Source of the DNA: Actinopolyspora alba
GTDB lineage: Bacteria > Actinomycetota > Actinomycetes > Mycobacteriales > Pseudonocardiaceae
Direction: 5' to 3'
Assembly: GCF_900112765.1 (NCBI RefSeq)
Contig: NZ_FOMZ01000002.1
Span: forward strand, 124,001-188,000
Length of the DNA: 64,000 nucleotides
Part shown: in pieces, positions 15,681-24,600 of the stretch
How the letters are laid out: each line of letters begins with the position of its first letter
Numbering within the stretch: position 1 is the stretch's first letter
The notes under the pieces: generated by a model
Database searches by the model: none
Told to the model about the DNA's origin: nothing
Seen by the model: the letters and a program-made list of their open reading frames with translations, nothing else
Translations under genes and position numbers: made by a program

Positions 15681-16661
15681 ATGACGACCACGTTGCCCCT
15701 GGCACAGTCCCAATGCTCGGACGAGTCGAGCCGATGGTGCGAGACCGTCTTCGACTGGACCGGCAACTCGTGGCTGGCCAACTACTCGGAGATGCTGATC
15801 GCCACCCCGCTGCGGATCCTGCTGATCGTCGTGGTGGCGTTTTTGACTCGCTACATCCTGCACCGGATCATCACCAGGCTCAGCCGCACCAACGGCGAGG
15901 CACCGAAGCTGCTGCAGCCACTGCGGGAACGGCGTGGCGAGGCGGTATCGGGCGAGACGCTGGCCGAGCAGCGGAGCCAGCGCGCACGAACACTGGGCTC
16001 GGTGCTGAAGTCGGTGGTCAGCTTCGTGGTCTTCGTGTTCGCGGGTTTCTACGTGCTGCGAGAGTTCGGCGTGGATCTGGCGCCGTTGATCGCCTCGGCC
16101 GGAATCGTCGGCGTCGCGCTGGGATTCGGCGCGCAGAACCTGGTGCGCGACTTCCTGTCCGGCATGTTCATGATGATCGAGGACCAGTACGGGGTCGGCG
16201 ACTGGGTGGACCTCGGTGAGGCCGGCGGTACCGTGGAGACGGTGGGACTGCGAGTCACCACGCTGCGCGACATCAACGGCACCGTCTGGTACGTGCGCAA
16301 CGGCGAGATCCTGCGGGTCGGCAACTCCAGTCAGGGCTACGCGGTCGCGGTGGTGGATCTGCCCGTGGCGCACAGCAGTGACGTGGCGCGCGCGCAGGAG
16401 GTGGCGCAGTCGGTCGCGGCCTCGGCGGCACAACGGGAACCGCTCTCCAAGGACGTACTGGAGAAGCCGGAGATGCTCGGTATCAACCAGATCACCTCGG
16501 ATACGATCACGCTGCGGTTGACCGCCAAGGTGCGTCCGGGACAGCAGTGGGCCGTGCAGCGCCTGCTCCGCGCCGAGATCAAGCGGGCCTACGACGAGGC
16601 GGACATCAAGCCGCCCTACCCGGCTGGGCGCTTGATGCCGGAGCCAGGCGAACAGCAGTGA
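15681..16661 (+). CDS. MscS-family mechanosensitive ion channel
   Basis: 326-residue small-conductance channel that releases solutes on hypo-osmotic shock; useful to a halotolerant organism. TM1 is near residues 35-60 ([18 protein letters not shown]), TM2 near 115-135, and the pore helix TM3 follows ([33 protein letters not shown]). The beta domain has GDWVDL and the soluble vestibule ends near PPYPAGRL. The start is ATG 15681, with GTGGAG about 10 bases upstream; the open frame from 15486 is not membrane-like. It is followed 25 bp later by glbO and is probably co-transcribed. Confidence 0.92.
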   Translation: MTTTLPLAQSQCSDESSRWCETVFDWTGNSWLANYSEMLIATPLRILLIVVVAFLTRYILHRIITRLSRTNGEAPKLLQPLRERRGEAVSGETLAEQRSQRARTLGSVLKSVVSFVVFVFAGFYVLREFGVDLAPLIASAGIVGVALGFGAQNLVRDFLSGMFMMIEDQYGVGDWVDLGEAGGTVETVGLRVTTLRDINGTVWYVRNGEILRVGNSSQGYAVAVVDLPVAHSSDVARAQEVAQSVAASAAQREPLSKDVLEKPEMLGINQITSDTITLRLTAKVRPGQQWAVQRLLRAEIKRAYDEADIKPPYPAGRLMPEPGEQQ

Positions 16662-16686
16662 CGTCGAAGCCTCCCGAGGAGGGCAT

Positions 16687-17070
16687 GTGAGCACTCCGGA
16701 AACCTTCTACGACGAGGTCGGTGGCGAGGCCACCTTCCGAACCATCGTGGCCCGCTTCTACGAGGAGGTCGCCAAGGACGAGCTGCTCAGGCCGCTGTAC
16801 CCGGAGGAGGATCTCAGCGGCGCCGAGCAACGGCTGCGCCTGTTCCTGATGCAGTACTGGGGCGGCCCGCAGACCTACTCGGAGCAGCGCGGGCACCCTC
16901 GACTGCGGATGCGGCACGCCCCCTTCAAGATCGGCCTCGCCGAGCGTGACGCCTGGCTGCGCTGCATGCGAATCGCCCTGGACGAGGTGGAGCTGACGCG
17001 GCAACAGCGTGACCGACTCTGGCAGTACTTCGAGATGGCCGCACACAGCATGGTGAACTCGTGGTTCTGA
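16687..17070 (+). CDS. glbO: Group II truncated hemoglobin (GlbO)
   Basis: 127-residue heme protein of the trHbO group, implicated in O2/NO chemistry. Expected features are present: the N-terminal [14 protein letters not shown] at B9-B10, [25 protein letters not shown] with the proximal His, and Trp G8 in ERDAWLRCM. The start is GTG 16687 behind GAGGAGG. It corresponds to Rv2470 in the conserved block. Confidence 0.95.
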   Translation: MSTPETFYDEVGGEATFRTIVARFYEEVAKDELLRPLYPEEDLSGAEQRLRLFLMQYWGGPQTYSEQRGHPRLRMRHAPFKIGLAERDAWLRCMRIALDEVELTRQQRDRLWQYFEMAAHSMVNSWF

Positions 17071-17460
17071 CCTCGTGGTTCCGACTCCGCGTCGGTACGA
17101 GGCGGTCGGCCCGCCCACCGCTGATTCCGGGCGAACACCCGGTCGGCTCAGGACCGCCCACCACCCCACGACCTCGCTGCGTATCCTGATCAGGCGTGCT
17201 CGGTCGCCTCCGCTTCGAAGTGATCGGTCCTTTCGGGCAGGTCCATACCGAACCGCCGTTCTCCGGTGATCTCCCCAGCGACGACGGGCGGCGGTAGGAG
17301 TGCTGGAATACCCGGCACGACACCGCGGCAGAGTTCGCGGTATTACGGTTATCGACAACATCGACACCGGAGACCGGCGTCGCAGCCGGCGTCCGGGCGC
17401 ATCGGCCTCGTCGTCGGACACTCGGCTACGGTGGCCGGACGCAGTTAAGGGGTGACCACT
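17071..17460. other. Intergenic region without recognisable feature
   Basis: 390 bp between glbO and the first GH13-like gene. I see no ORF with coding character, strong hairpin or clear promoter. AAGGGG at 17447-17452 is the ribosome binding site of the next gene. Confidence 0.4.
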
Positions 17461-18759
17461 GTGCGCCGCTGGACAGAACAAGACGCCCCCGGCCAGGAGC
17501 GGCTTCCCTGGTGGTGGGACGCGACGCACTACGCGATCGACGTCCGGCTGTTCGCGGATTCCGACGGTGACGGTGTCGGCGATCTGGACGGTCTGCGCAA
17601 CCGGCTGGGGTATCTCGAACTGCTCGGCATCGACACGGTGTGGCTCACCGGGGTCGCGATGACGGGTGTGGGCCCCAACATCGGTGAACCGCGGCAGGCC
17701 GCCGCGATCCTGGAATCCTTCGAACACCTGACCACGGCCGCCCACGACTGCGATCTGCGGGTGACCCTCGACATCGGTGCGGACATCTCCGATCTCCGGC
17801 AGCCCCGGGCGCAGCAGGAGCTGGTCCGCACGCTGCGATTCTGGACCGACCGGGGGGTCGACGGTTTCCGCCTCGCCCTCTCCCGCCGTGGTGCGTACTC
17901 CGGCGTCCCCGACGCCGAGGGGCTGGATCCGGAGACCTCCCGCGCCATCAGAGCGGCGCTGGCAGAGGAGTCGGACAGGCTGATCGGCTCTCTGGTGGAG
18001 GAACAGCAGTCCAGCCGGGGGGTGTGGGACGTCGACTTCAACCGCTCCCTCGCGGAGGCGGAGTTCGAGGCGGGTGAGATCCGGGAGGCGATCAGCAAGG
18101 AACTGGCCGCGTGCCGGGAGTTCGGAACGCGCCCCGGCTGGCTGGTTTCCGGCCGGAGCACCCCGCGACAGGTCACCCGGTACGGCGGTGGCGAACTCGG
18201 TCGGGCGCGTGCGCAGGCCATGTCACTGGTGACGCTGGCGCTGCCCGGAGTCGTGTGCATCGACAGCGGGGAGGAACTCGGGCTGCCCGAGGTCATCGAC
18301 TCCGACGCCGAGAACCGTCCCGGCGAACTCGTCGGTGCGCGGGTGCCGATGCCGTGGGAGGGCAACGAGCCACCGTACGGTTTCAGTGCTAACCCGACCT
18401 CCTGTCTACCGGTACCGGCCGACTGGCGGGAGCTCACGGTCGAGGCGCAGTTGGAGAGCGCGGATTCCACCCTGTCGCTGTACCGTCAGGAACTGGAACT
18501 GAAACGCACCGCTCCCGCGGAAGCCGGTGTCGGCGAGAGCTCCGGCACCGCGGGGCTCTTCGACGAGGACACCGTGGAATGGTACGGAGCCCCGAGCGGC
18601 TGCCTGGCGTTCCGACGGGGTGTGGGCGGAGTGATCTGCGCGCTGAACACCTCGGAGCAACGGGTGCCACTCCCCCCGGGAGAGCTCCTCCTTTCCAGCA
18701 CTCCGCTGGTGGACGGGCAGCTACCGCCGAACTCGGCGGTGTGGTTGACCGCGAACTGA
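17461..18759 (+). CDS. GH13 alpha-glucosidase homologue lacking catalytic residues (copy 1)
   Basis: 432 residues from GTG 17461, eight bases after AAGGGG. It aligns along its length with actinobacterial alpha-glucosidases (AglA, Rv2471 position): DGDGVGDLDGLRNRLGYLELLGID, RFWTDRGVDGFRL, LPWEG-type MPWEGNEPPYGFS, and STLSLYRQELELKR. The catalytic sites are gone. The D of DGFRID is Ala139, the acid/base E of VGEAW is Ser177, the NHD of region IV is G231-R232-S233, and the first region with its NH motif plus domain B (about 100 residues) is missing. This is a pseudoenzyme rather than a pseudogene, because the frame is intact. Possible carbohydrate-binding or scaffold role (inference). Confidence 0.82.
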   Translation: MRRWTEQDAPGQERLPWWWDATHYAIDVRLFADSDGDGVGDLDGLRNRLGYLELLGIDTVWLTGVAMTGVGPNIGEPRQAAAILESFEHLTTAAHDCDLRVTLDIGADISDLRQPRAQQELVRTLRFWTDRGVDGFRLALSRRGAYSGVPDAEGLDPETSRAIRAALAEESDRLIGSLVEEQQSSRGVWDVDFNRSLAEAEFEAGEIREAISKELAACREFGTRPGWLVSGRSTPRQVTRYGGGELGRARAQAMSLVTLALPGVVCIDSGEELGLPEVIDSDAENRPGELVGARVPMPWEGNEPPYGFSANPTSCLPVPADWRELTVEAQLESADSTLSLYRQELELKRTAPAEAGVGESSGTAGLFDEDTVEWYGAPSGCLAFRRGVGGVICALNTSEQRVPLPPGELLLSSTPLVDGQLPPNSAVWLTAN

Positions 18760-19019
18760 CCGGGGTCGGCCCGCGGTATCGACGACCGGTGCGGTGCTCG
18801 CCGGCGCTTCGGCGCCGAGACATCACGCCGGTGGCTCGCACCGCCACGGATCCCGCGACCGGTCTCGGGGCCACCGGTCTCGATGACGCCGGAAGTCTGG
18901 CGCGGGGAAACCGCGGTGCGTGGACGACGGATAACGGCGATACGCCTCGTTCGAGCCGACGAGATTTCAAGATCCACTCGATCGTGGTCCCGTCGACATC
19001 GCTGCGACGAGGAAACTCA

Positions 19020-20282
19020 GTGACAGGATGGGCCACCGTGGGCTTGAGCGAATTGAGCCGCGAAGACTCGACGGCGGGGCGTGGCTGGTGGGAAGATCGA
19101 ATCTTTTACCGTGTCGATGTCCGGGCGTTCAGCGACTCCGATGCCGACGGGGTCGGTGATCTGGAGGGCGTTCGGGACAGGCTCGGGTACTTGGAACTGA
19201 TCGGTATCGACGCCATCTGGTTGACCGGTGTGCTGGCTTCACCCGTGGGGCGCCCCGGGCAAGGGCGGGACGTGGATCCGTTGGTAGGCACCCTGGGCTC
19301 GTTGGAAACGCTGCTGGCCGAAGCACACGCGGCTGGGATGCGGGTGACGTTGGACCTCGCCGTGGACGGCACGGAGATCGTTCACAGCGAGAACCAACGG
19401 GAACTGGTGGAATCGCTGCGGTTCTGGAGCGGGCACGGCGTCGACGGGTTCCGCGTCGCCGCACTACCGGGCATCACCGGCCCGATCGACGAGTCCACGC
19501 ACCGGATCGTACGAATGATCCGCTCGGCGCTCGACGAACGGGAATCGGTCATGCTCGGCGGCCTGGTCAACGGCTGGCGCACCGGACTCGGCGAACTGAT
19601 GGAGCTGGACGTCGGCGTGGACCTGCGATTCAGCCTGACCCAGTTCGACGCCACCGAGATACGCCGGATCGTGGACACCGTGCTGACGGACTCGGACAAC
19701 AACGCGGGAACACCGGTATGGACGCTGTCCACATGGGAAAACCCGCGCCCGACCACCCGGTTCGGGGGTGGTGCGCACGGCCTGGCACGCGCACGGGCGA
19801 TGGCGCTGGTCCAGTTCGCGCTGCCGGGGTCGGTCGGAGTGGACAACGGAACGGAACTGGGTCTGCCGGAATCCGAGAAGCCCGATCGCACGAGCAGCCA
19901 ACCCGCCCGCGGCCCGATCCCCTGGGAGGGGACACAACCGCCGTTCGGTTTCTCCGCCGCGCCCGGCAACTGGTGGCCCACCCCACCCAGCTGGGCCGCG
20001 AGCACCGTGGAGGCGCAGTTGGAGGACCCGTTGTCGACGCTGTCGCTGCACCGCAACGCGATGGAGCTGCGACGCCGCCACGAGATCGCGCACCGCACCA
20101 CGGTGCGCTGGTACGGCGCGCCGCGCGGCTGTCTGGCGTTTCGCTGCGACCGTGCCGGCCTGACCTGCGCGCTGAACGCTTCCGGCACGAGCGTGCCGAA
20201 ACCACCGGGCACGGTCGTGCTGTGCAGCGGATCTCTGGAGGGCGAACGCATCCCGCCGAACACGGCGGTGTGGCTGACCTGA
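19020..20282 (+). CDS. GH13 alpha-glucosidase homologue lacking catalytic residues (copy 2)
   Basis: 420 residues from GTG 19020, six bases after GAGGA; GTG 19038 is an alternative. A paralogue of the preceding gene with the same domain-B deletion: DADGVGDLEGVRDRLGYLEL, RFWSGHGVDGFRV, IPWEGTQPPFGFSA, STLSLHRNAMELRRR. The nucleophile position is Ala147, the acid/base position Gly180 and the NHD motif is T237-W238-E239. Both copies therefore lost all three carboxylates, by different replacements. The spacing of 260 bp to copy 1 contains no gene. Function unknown. Confidence 0.82.
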   Translation: MTGWATVGLSELSREDSTAGRGWWEDRIFYRVDVRAFSDSDADGVGDLEGVRDRLGYLELIGIDAIWLTGVLASPVGRPGQGRDVDPLVGTLGSLETLLAEAHAAGMRVTLDLAVDGTEIVHSENQRELVESLRFWSGHGVDGFRVAALPGITGPIDESTHRIVRMIRSALDERESVMLGGLVNGWRTGLGELMELDVGVDLRFSLTQFDATEIRRIVDTVLTDSDNNAGTPVWTLSTWENPRPTTRFGGGAHGLARARAMALVQFALPGSVGVDNGTELGLPESEKPDRTSSQPARGPIPWEGTQPPFGFSAAPGNWWPTPPSWAASTVEAQLEDPLSTLSLHRNAMELRRRHEIAHRTTVRWYGAPRGCLAFRCDRAGLTCALNASGTSVPKPPGTVVLCSGSLEGERIPPNTAVWLT

Positions 20283-20338
20283 GTCGGTCGGGAGGTTCCG
20301 CCGAGCGGACGACCCGGCGACCCGACCGAAAACTTCGA

Positions 20339-20980
20339 TCAGGTCAGCAAGGGCAGCAGGGCGTACCGCCGTCGAACCACGGCCCCGAACCGGGAGTCGA
20401 TGCGAAGCCACGTCTCGGTGGCGCTGACTCGTACGATCTCCTCCTCCGGAGGATCGCTGGCCAGAAAACCCATCCCGGTCAGCACGAACAAACAGCGCAA
20501 CGGAACTTTGACCTGCAGCCCCGAACCGCTGACGGTGAACACTTCCTGGTCCATCAGCGAAGCGGGCGGAGTGCCCTTCGGCCCCACGTTCTGCCTGGCG
20601 ACACCGACCCCCTGCTCGGCGACCTCACCGACCACCCTGGCAGGCAGGTCGTCCACGTGCCGCCACCCCTCCGGGGGAGGCAGCTCGGAGCGCCACAACA
20701 GGTCCCGCTGCGGGCCGGGATCCATCACCGGCCCGTTGGAAACCGTCAACGCGGCCAGCAACTCGTTGCCCGAGACACTCACGTCGGCTGGTTCGACCTC
20801 GCCCCCCACCGAACGAGTGCACAGCGCGTCGAACGGGGTGGCCGACCAGACGTCGATCCGTTCGGCGTCGGACCTGTTCCGCAACCGCACGACCGCCTGA
20901 CCGTCCAGCCGCACGGCACGGGCCACGAACGCGCTCAGGTCGTCACGTTCGACCGAACCGGGCATTCGCAGTTCAGGCAA
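20339..20980 (-). CDS. Conserved actinobacterial protein (Rv2474c position)
   Basis: 213 residues, soluble, no motif I can assign. It is predicted to be mixed alpha/beta with a central RSVGGEVEPADVSVSGNELLAAL and a C-terminal YALLPLLT. It overlaps the thioesterase gene by 8 bp and keeps the gene order recalled for Rv2474c-Rv2475c, so the two are probably one operon. Function unknown. Confidence 0.7.
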   Translation of the reverse strand: MPELRMPGSVERDDLSAFVARAVRLDGQAVVRLRNRSDAERIDVWSATPFDALCTRSVGGEVEPADVSVSGNELLAALTVSNGPVMDPGPQRDLLWRSELPPPEGWRHVDDLPARVVGEVAEQGVGVARQNVGPKGTPPASLMDQEVFTVSGSGLQVKVPLRCLFVLTGMGFLASDPPEEEIVRVSATETWLRIDSRFGAVVRRRYALLPLLT

Positions 20981-21413
20981 TTCGCTGCTCCTCGTTCACG
21001 AGCGGATCGAGTACCCACTCCGCGAGGAACGAACGCTCACCCTCGGTGAGGCGACGCGGACGTCCGGCTCGCAGATCGTAGGGAACCATCATGGTCTCGG
21101 CGGTGGCCACCGAATCGTCACCACCCGCGGCGACAGCGTAGTCGACCACGAACGAGGCCGTGCGCAACTCGCGCACCGACATGCGCACCTGCACGGCTCC
21201 CATGCGGTATTCCACCGGAGAGCGGTAGTCGACCGACAACCGGGCCACCACCATTCCCTCCGACATACCGCCGTGGCCCCGCCGTTCCGCTTCGTTGAAG
21301 AGCAGCCCCGCACGGGCCTCCTCGAGCAGCGTCACGGTTCTGGCATGGTTCACGTGCCCGAAGGCGTCCATATCGGACCACCGCAGGGGCACTTCGGTGA
21401 CGTAGGCTCCCAC
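20973..21413 (-). CDS. Hotdog-fold acyl-CoA thioesterase (4HBT type)
   Basis: 146 residues hydrolysing an acyl-CoA thioester of unknown identity. The signature is LRWSDMDAFGHVNHARTVTLLEEAR, with the catalytic Asp in SDMDAFGHVNH, then VVARLSVDYRSPVEY and FVVDYAV. The start is GTG 21413, six bases after GGAAGG. It is the Rv2475c counterpart and sits between gdh and the Rv2474c-like gene on the same strand. Confidence 0.88.
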   Translation of the reverse strand: MGAYVTEVPLRWSDMDAFGHVNHARTVTLLEEARAGLLFNEAERRGHGGMSEGMVVARLSVDYRSPVEYRMGAVQVRMSVRELRTASFVVDYAVAAGGDDSVATAETMMVPYDLRAGRPRRLTEGERSFLAEWVLDPLVNEEQRIA

Positions 21414-21554
21414 CTTTTGCCTTCCTTAGCGCACAGCCGAACAACAGGGGTCGGACAGCGACCGCGCCACCGGGTCCCCGGTTACACCGTACGCGGCCAC
21501 GGTGCGGAACCGGATCCGACGAACGGCCCACCGCCTGCCGGGCGGAGCGGGAGG

Positions 21555-21596
21555 CCCCTCGGGCCGATCGGCGGGTGAACGAACCGACCCGAGGGG
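21555..21596 (-). terminator. Terminator downstream of gdh
   Basis: Perfect 9-bp arms CCCCTCGGG / CCCGAGGGG at 21555-21563 and 21588-21596, about eight bases past the gdh stop codon. Confidence 0.6.
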
Positions 21597-21603
21597 CAAG
21601 CCG

Positions 21604-24600
21604 TCAACGCACCATGCTGCGCAGCTGCCTGGCCGCCACGGACAGCGTCGCCAGGTCCTGACGTCCCGAACGCCTGATCTCCTCCAACGACGCCCTGGCC
21701 CGTCCGATGCGGGAGGCGTTGGCCGACTCCCACTGCGCGATCTTGTTCTCGGGATGCTCCTCCGGATCGCTGCTACGCAGCACATCCACCGCGATGGCTC
21801 GCAGCGAGGCGTACAGGTCGTCACGCAGCGCCAGCCGCGCCAGCGCGTGCCACCGGTTGCCGCGCTCCAGCTCGGCGACCGACACCAGCATCCGCTCCAT
21901 GTCGAGGTACTCCCACAGCGCGTAGTAGAGCTCCGCGCTCTCGCGGGGACTGCGTTCGGCCACGATGCCCGCGTCCCGCTCCGCCAGCTCCGCTATCTCG
22001 GTGATGTCCAGCAGCGCGAACGTGTCCAGCAAGGTGCTGACACGCCGTGCGGTCCGCTTCGGCACGCCCCGATTCACGAGTCGGTCGGTCTCGGTCGCGG
22101 CGTTGGCAGCCGCCCGCCCGTGCAGCATCTCCCACACCGACTCGGCCAACTCGGTGACCACGGGACGGAAGCGATGTATCTCGGCGCCGATGGCCAACGG
22201 CTGCGGACGGTTGGAAAGCAGCCACCTGGAGGCCCGGTCCAGCAGGCGACGGGTCTCCAGAACCATGGAGTCGACGACATCGATGGGAACCGTGCCGTGC
22301 AGCTGTTCGATCTCCTCCCACAGCGCGGGGAGATCGTAAACGCCGGTCACCACTTCGAAGGCGCGTACCGCGTCGGTGGTGTCGGCGCTCATCTCCTCCG
22401 ACAGGCGGTACGCGTAGGAAATGCCTGCACCGTCGACCACTTCGTTGACCAGCAGGGTCGTGGTGATCTCGCGGTGCAGCGGGTGCTGGCGCACCGCCTG
22501 GCCGTACTGTCCGCGCAGCGGGCGCGGAAAGTACTCGGGCAGCCGCGAGGCGAAGGCTTCCGTGTCGGGCAGGTCGCTGGCCAGCACGTCCTGCTTCAAC
22601 GCGAGTTTGACGTGGCCCATGAGGGTCGCCAACTCCGGCGAGGTGAGACCGTCGCCTGCCTTCTCGAGCTGCCGGAACTGCGCCGGGGTCGGCAACGCCT
22701 CCAGTTCACGGTCCAGTCCGGTGCGCTTCTCCAGTTCGGCGACCTGCCTGGCGTGCACCGAGAGCATGGGCGCCGCGTGCGAGCGGGAAGTGCCGAGCAC
22801 GGCGTTCTGGCGATAGTTGTCCGCCAGCACCAGCTCGGAGACCTCATCTGTCATCTCCCGCAACAACTGGTTGCGCCGGTCCCGGTCCAGTCGCCCGTCG
22901 GCGACCAGCTGGTCCAGCAGCACCTTGATGTTGACCTCGTGGTCCGAGCAGTCGACACCCGCCGAGTTGTCCAGCGCGTCGGTGTTGACCTTGCCACCGT
23001 CGCGGGCGAACTCGATACGCCCGAGCTGGGTCATCCCGAGGTTACCGCCCTCACCGACCACGCGGGCACGCAGGTCGGCACCGTCCACCCGCACCGGATC
23101 GTTGGCCTTGTCCCCCACCTCGCCGTGAGTCTCGGTGCTGGCCTTGACGTAGGTACCGATACCACCGTTCCAGAGCAGGTCGACGGGCGCCCGCAGAATC
23201 GCCTTGATCAGTTCGGCCGGCGCCAACCGGGCGACGTCGTCGTCGATCCCGAGCGCGGCGCGGATCTCGGGGTTGAGCGGGATCGACTTGGCGGAACGCG
23301 GCCAGACACCGCCGCCCTCGCTGATCACGTCGCGATCGTAGTCGTCCCATGTGGATCGGGACATGGCGAACAGCCGGGAGCGCTCGGCGAACGATGCGGC
23401 GGGATCCGGAGTCGGGTCGATGAAGACGTGCATGTGGTTGAAGGCGGCCACCAAGCGGATGTGCTCGGAAAGCAGCATCCCGTTGCCGAAAACGTCACCA
23501 CCCATGTCGCCGACACCGACGACGCTGAACTCCTCGCGCTGCGTGTCGGTACCGAGTTCGCGGAAATGCCGTTTGACGCTCTCCCAGGCCCCCTTGGCTG
23601 TGATGCCCATGGCCTTGTGGTCGTAACCGACCGACCCGCCGGAGGCGAAGGCGTCGCCCAACCAGAAGCCGTAGGACTCGGCGACCTCGTTGGCGATGTC
23701 GGAGAACGTCGCGGTCCCCTTGTCGGCAGCGACCACCAGGTAGGTGTCCTCGGCGTCGTGTCGGACCACGCGGTCCGGGCCGACCACCTGCCCGTCGACC
23801 AGGTTGTCGGTCAGATCGAGCATGCCGGAGATGAACATGCGGTAGCACGCGACCCCCTCGTCACGGACCGCTTCCCGGTCGGCCACGGGGTCTCCGGTCG
23901 GTGCGGGCTGGCGCTTCAGGACGAACCCGCCCTTGGCCCCCACCGGCACGATCACCGCGTTCTTGACCGCCTGCGCCTTGGCCAGCCCCAGGATCTCGGT
24001 GCGGAAGTCCTCGCGACGGTCGGACCAGCGAAGTCCGCCACGCGCCACCGAGCCGAACCTGAGGTGCACTCCTTCGAAGCGGGGGGAGTACACGAAGATC
24101 TCGTACTGCGGCCGCGGCTCGGGCAGGCCGGGAATCTCCTGCGGTTCCAGTTTGAACGACAGGAAGGAACGGGACCGCGACCACTCGTCCTCGACGAAGT
24201 AGTTGGTGCGCAGCGTGGCCCGGATCAGTCCGAGGTAGGCACGCAGGATGCGATCGGCGTCCAGGCTGGTGACCTCGTCGACGGCTCGTTCCGCGGCCTC
24301 GACCAGTTCCTGTTCCCTGGAGAACCGCAGCGTGTCCGCGATACCCGGATCGAAGCGCGTCTCGAACAGCCTGATCAGCCGCACTGTGATCGACTCGTGC
24401 GTGATCAGCGCGTCCTCGATGTAGTCCTGGCTGTAGGCCACTCCGACCTGCCGCAGATACTTGGCGTAGGCACGCAGCACCGTGGTCTGCCGCCAGGTGA
24501 GCCCGGCCCGCAGCACCAGTGAGTTGAACCTGTCGACCTCGGCCTCGTTCTGCCAGGCGGCACGGAAGGCCTCCTCGAACCGCTCCCGAAGCGTGTCGAT

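Noticed and set aside
21502-24522. 1006-residue plus-strand ORF opposite gdh
   Set aside because: Antisense shadow of gdh with low-complexity composition.
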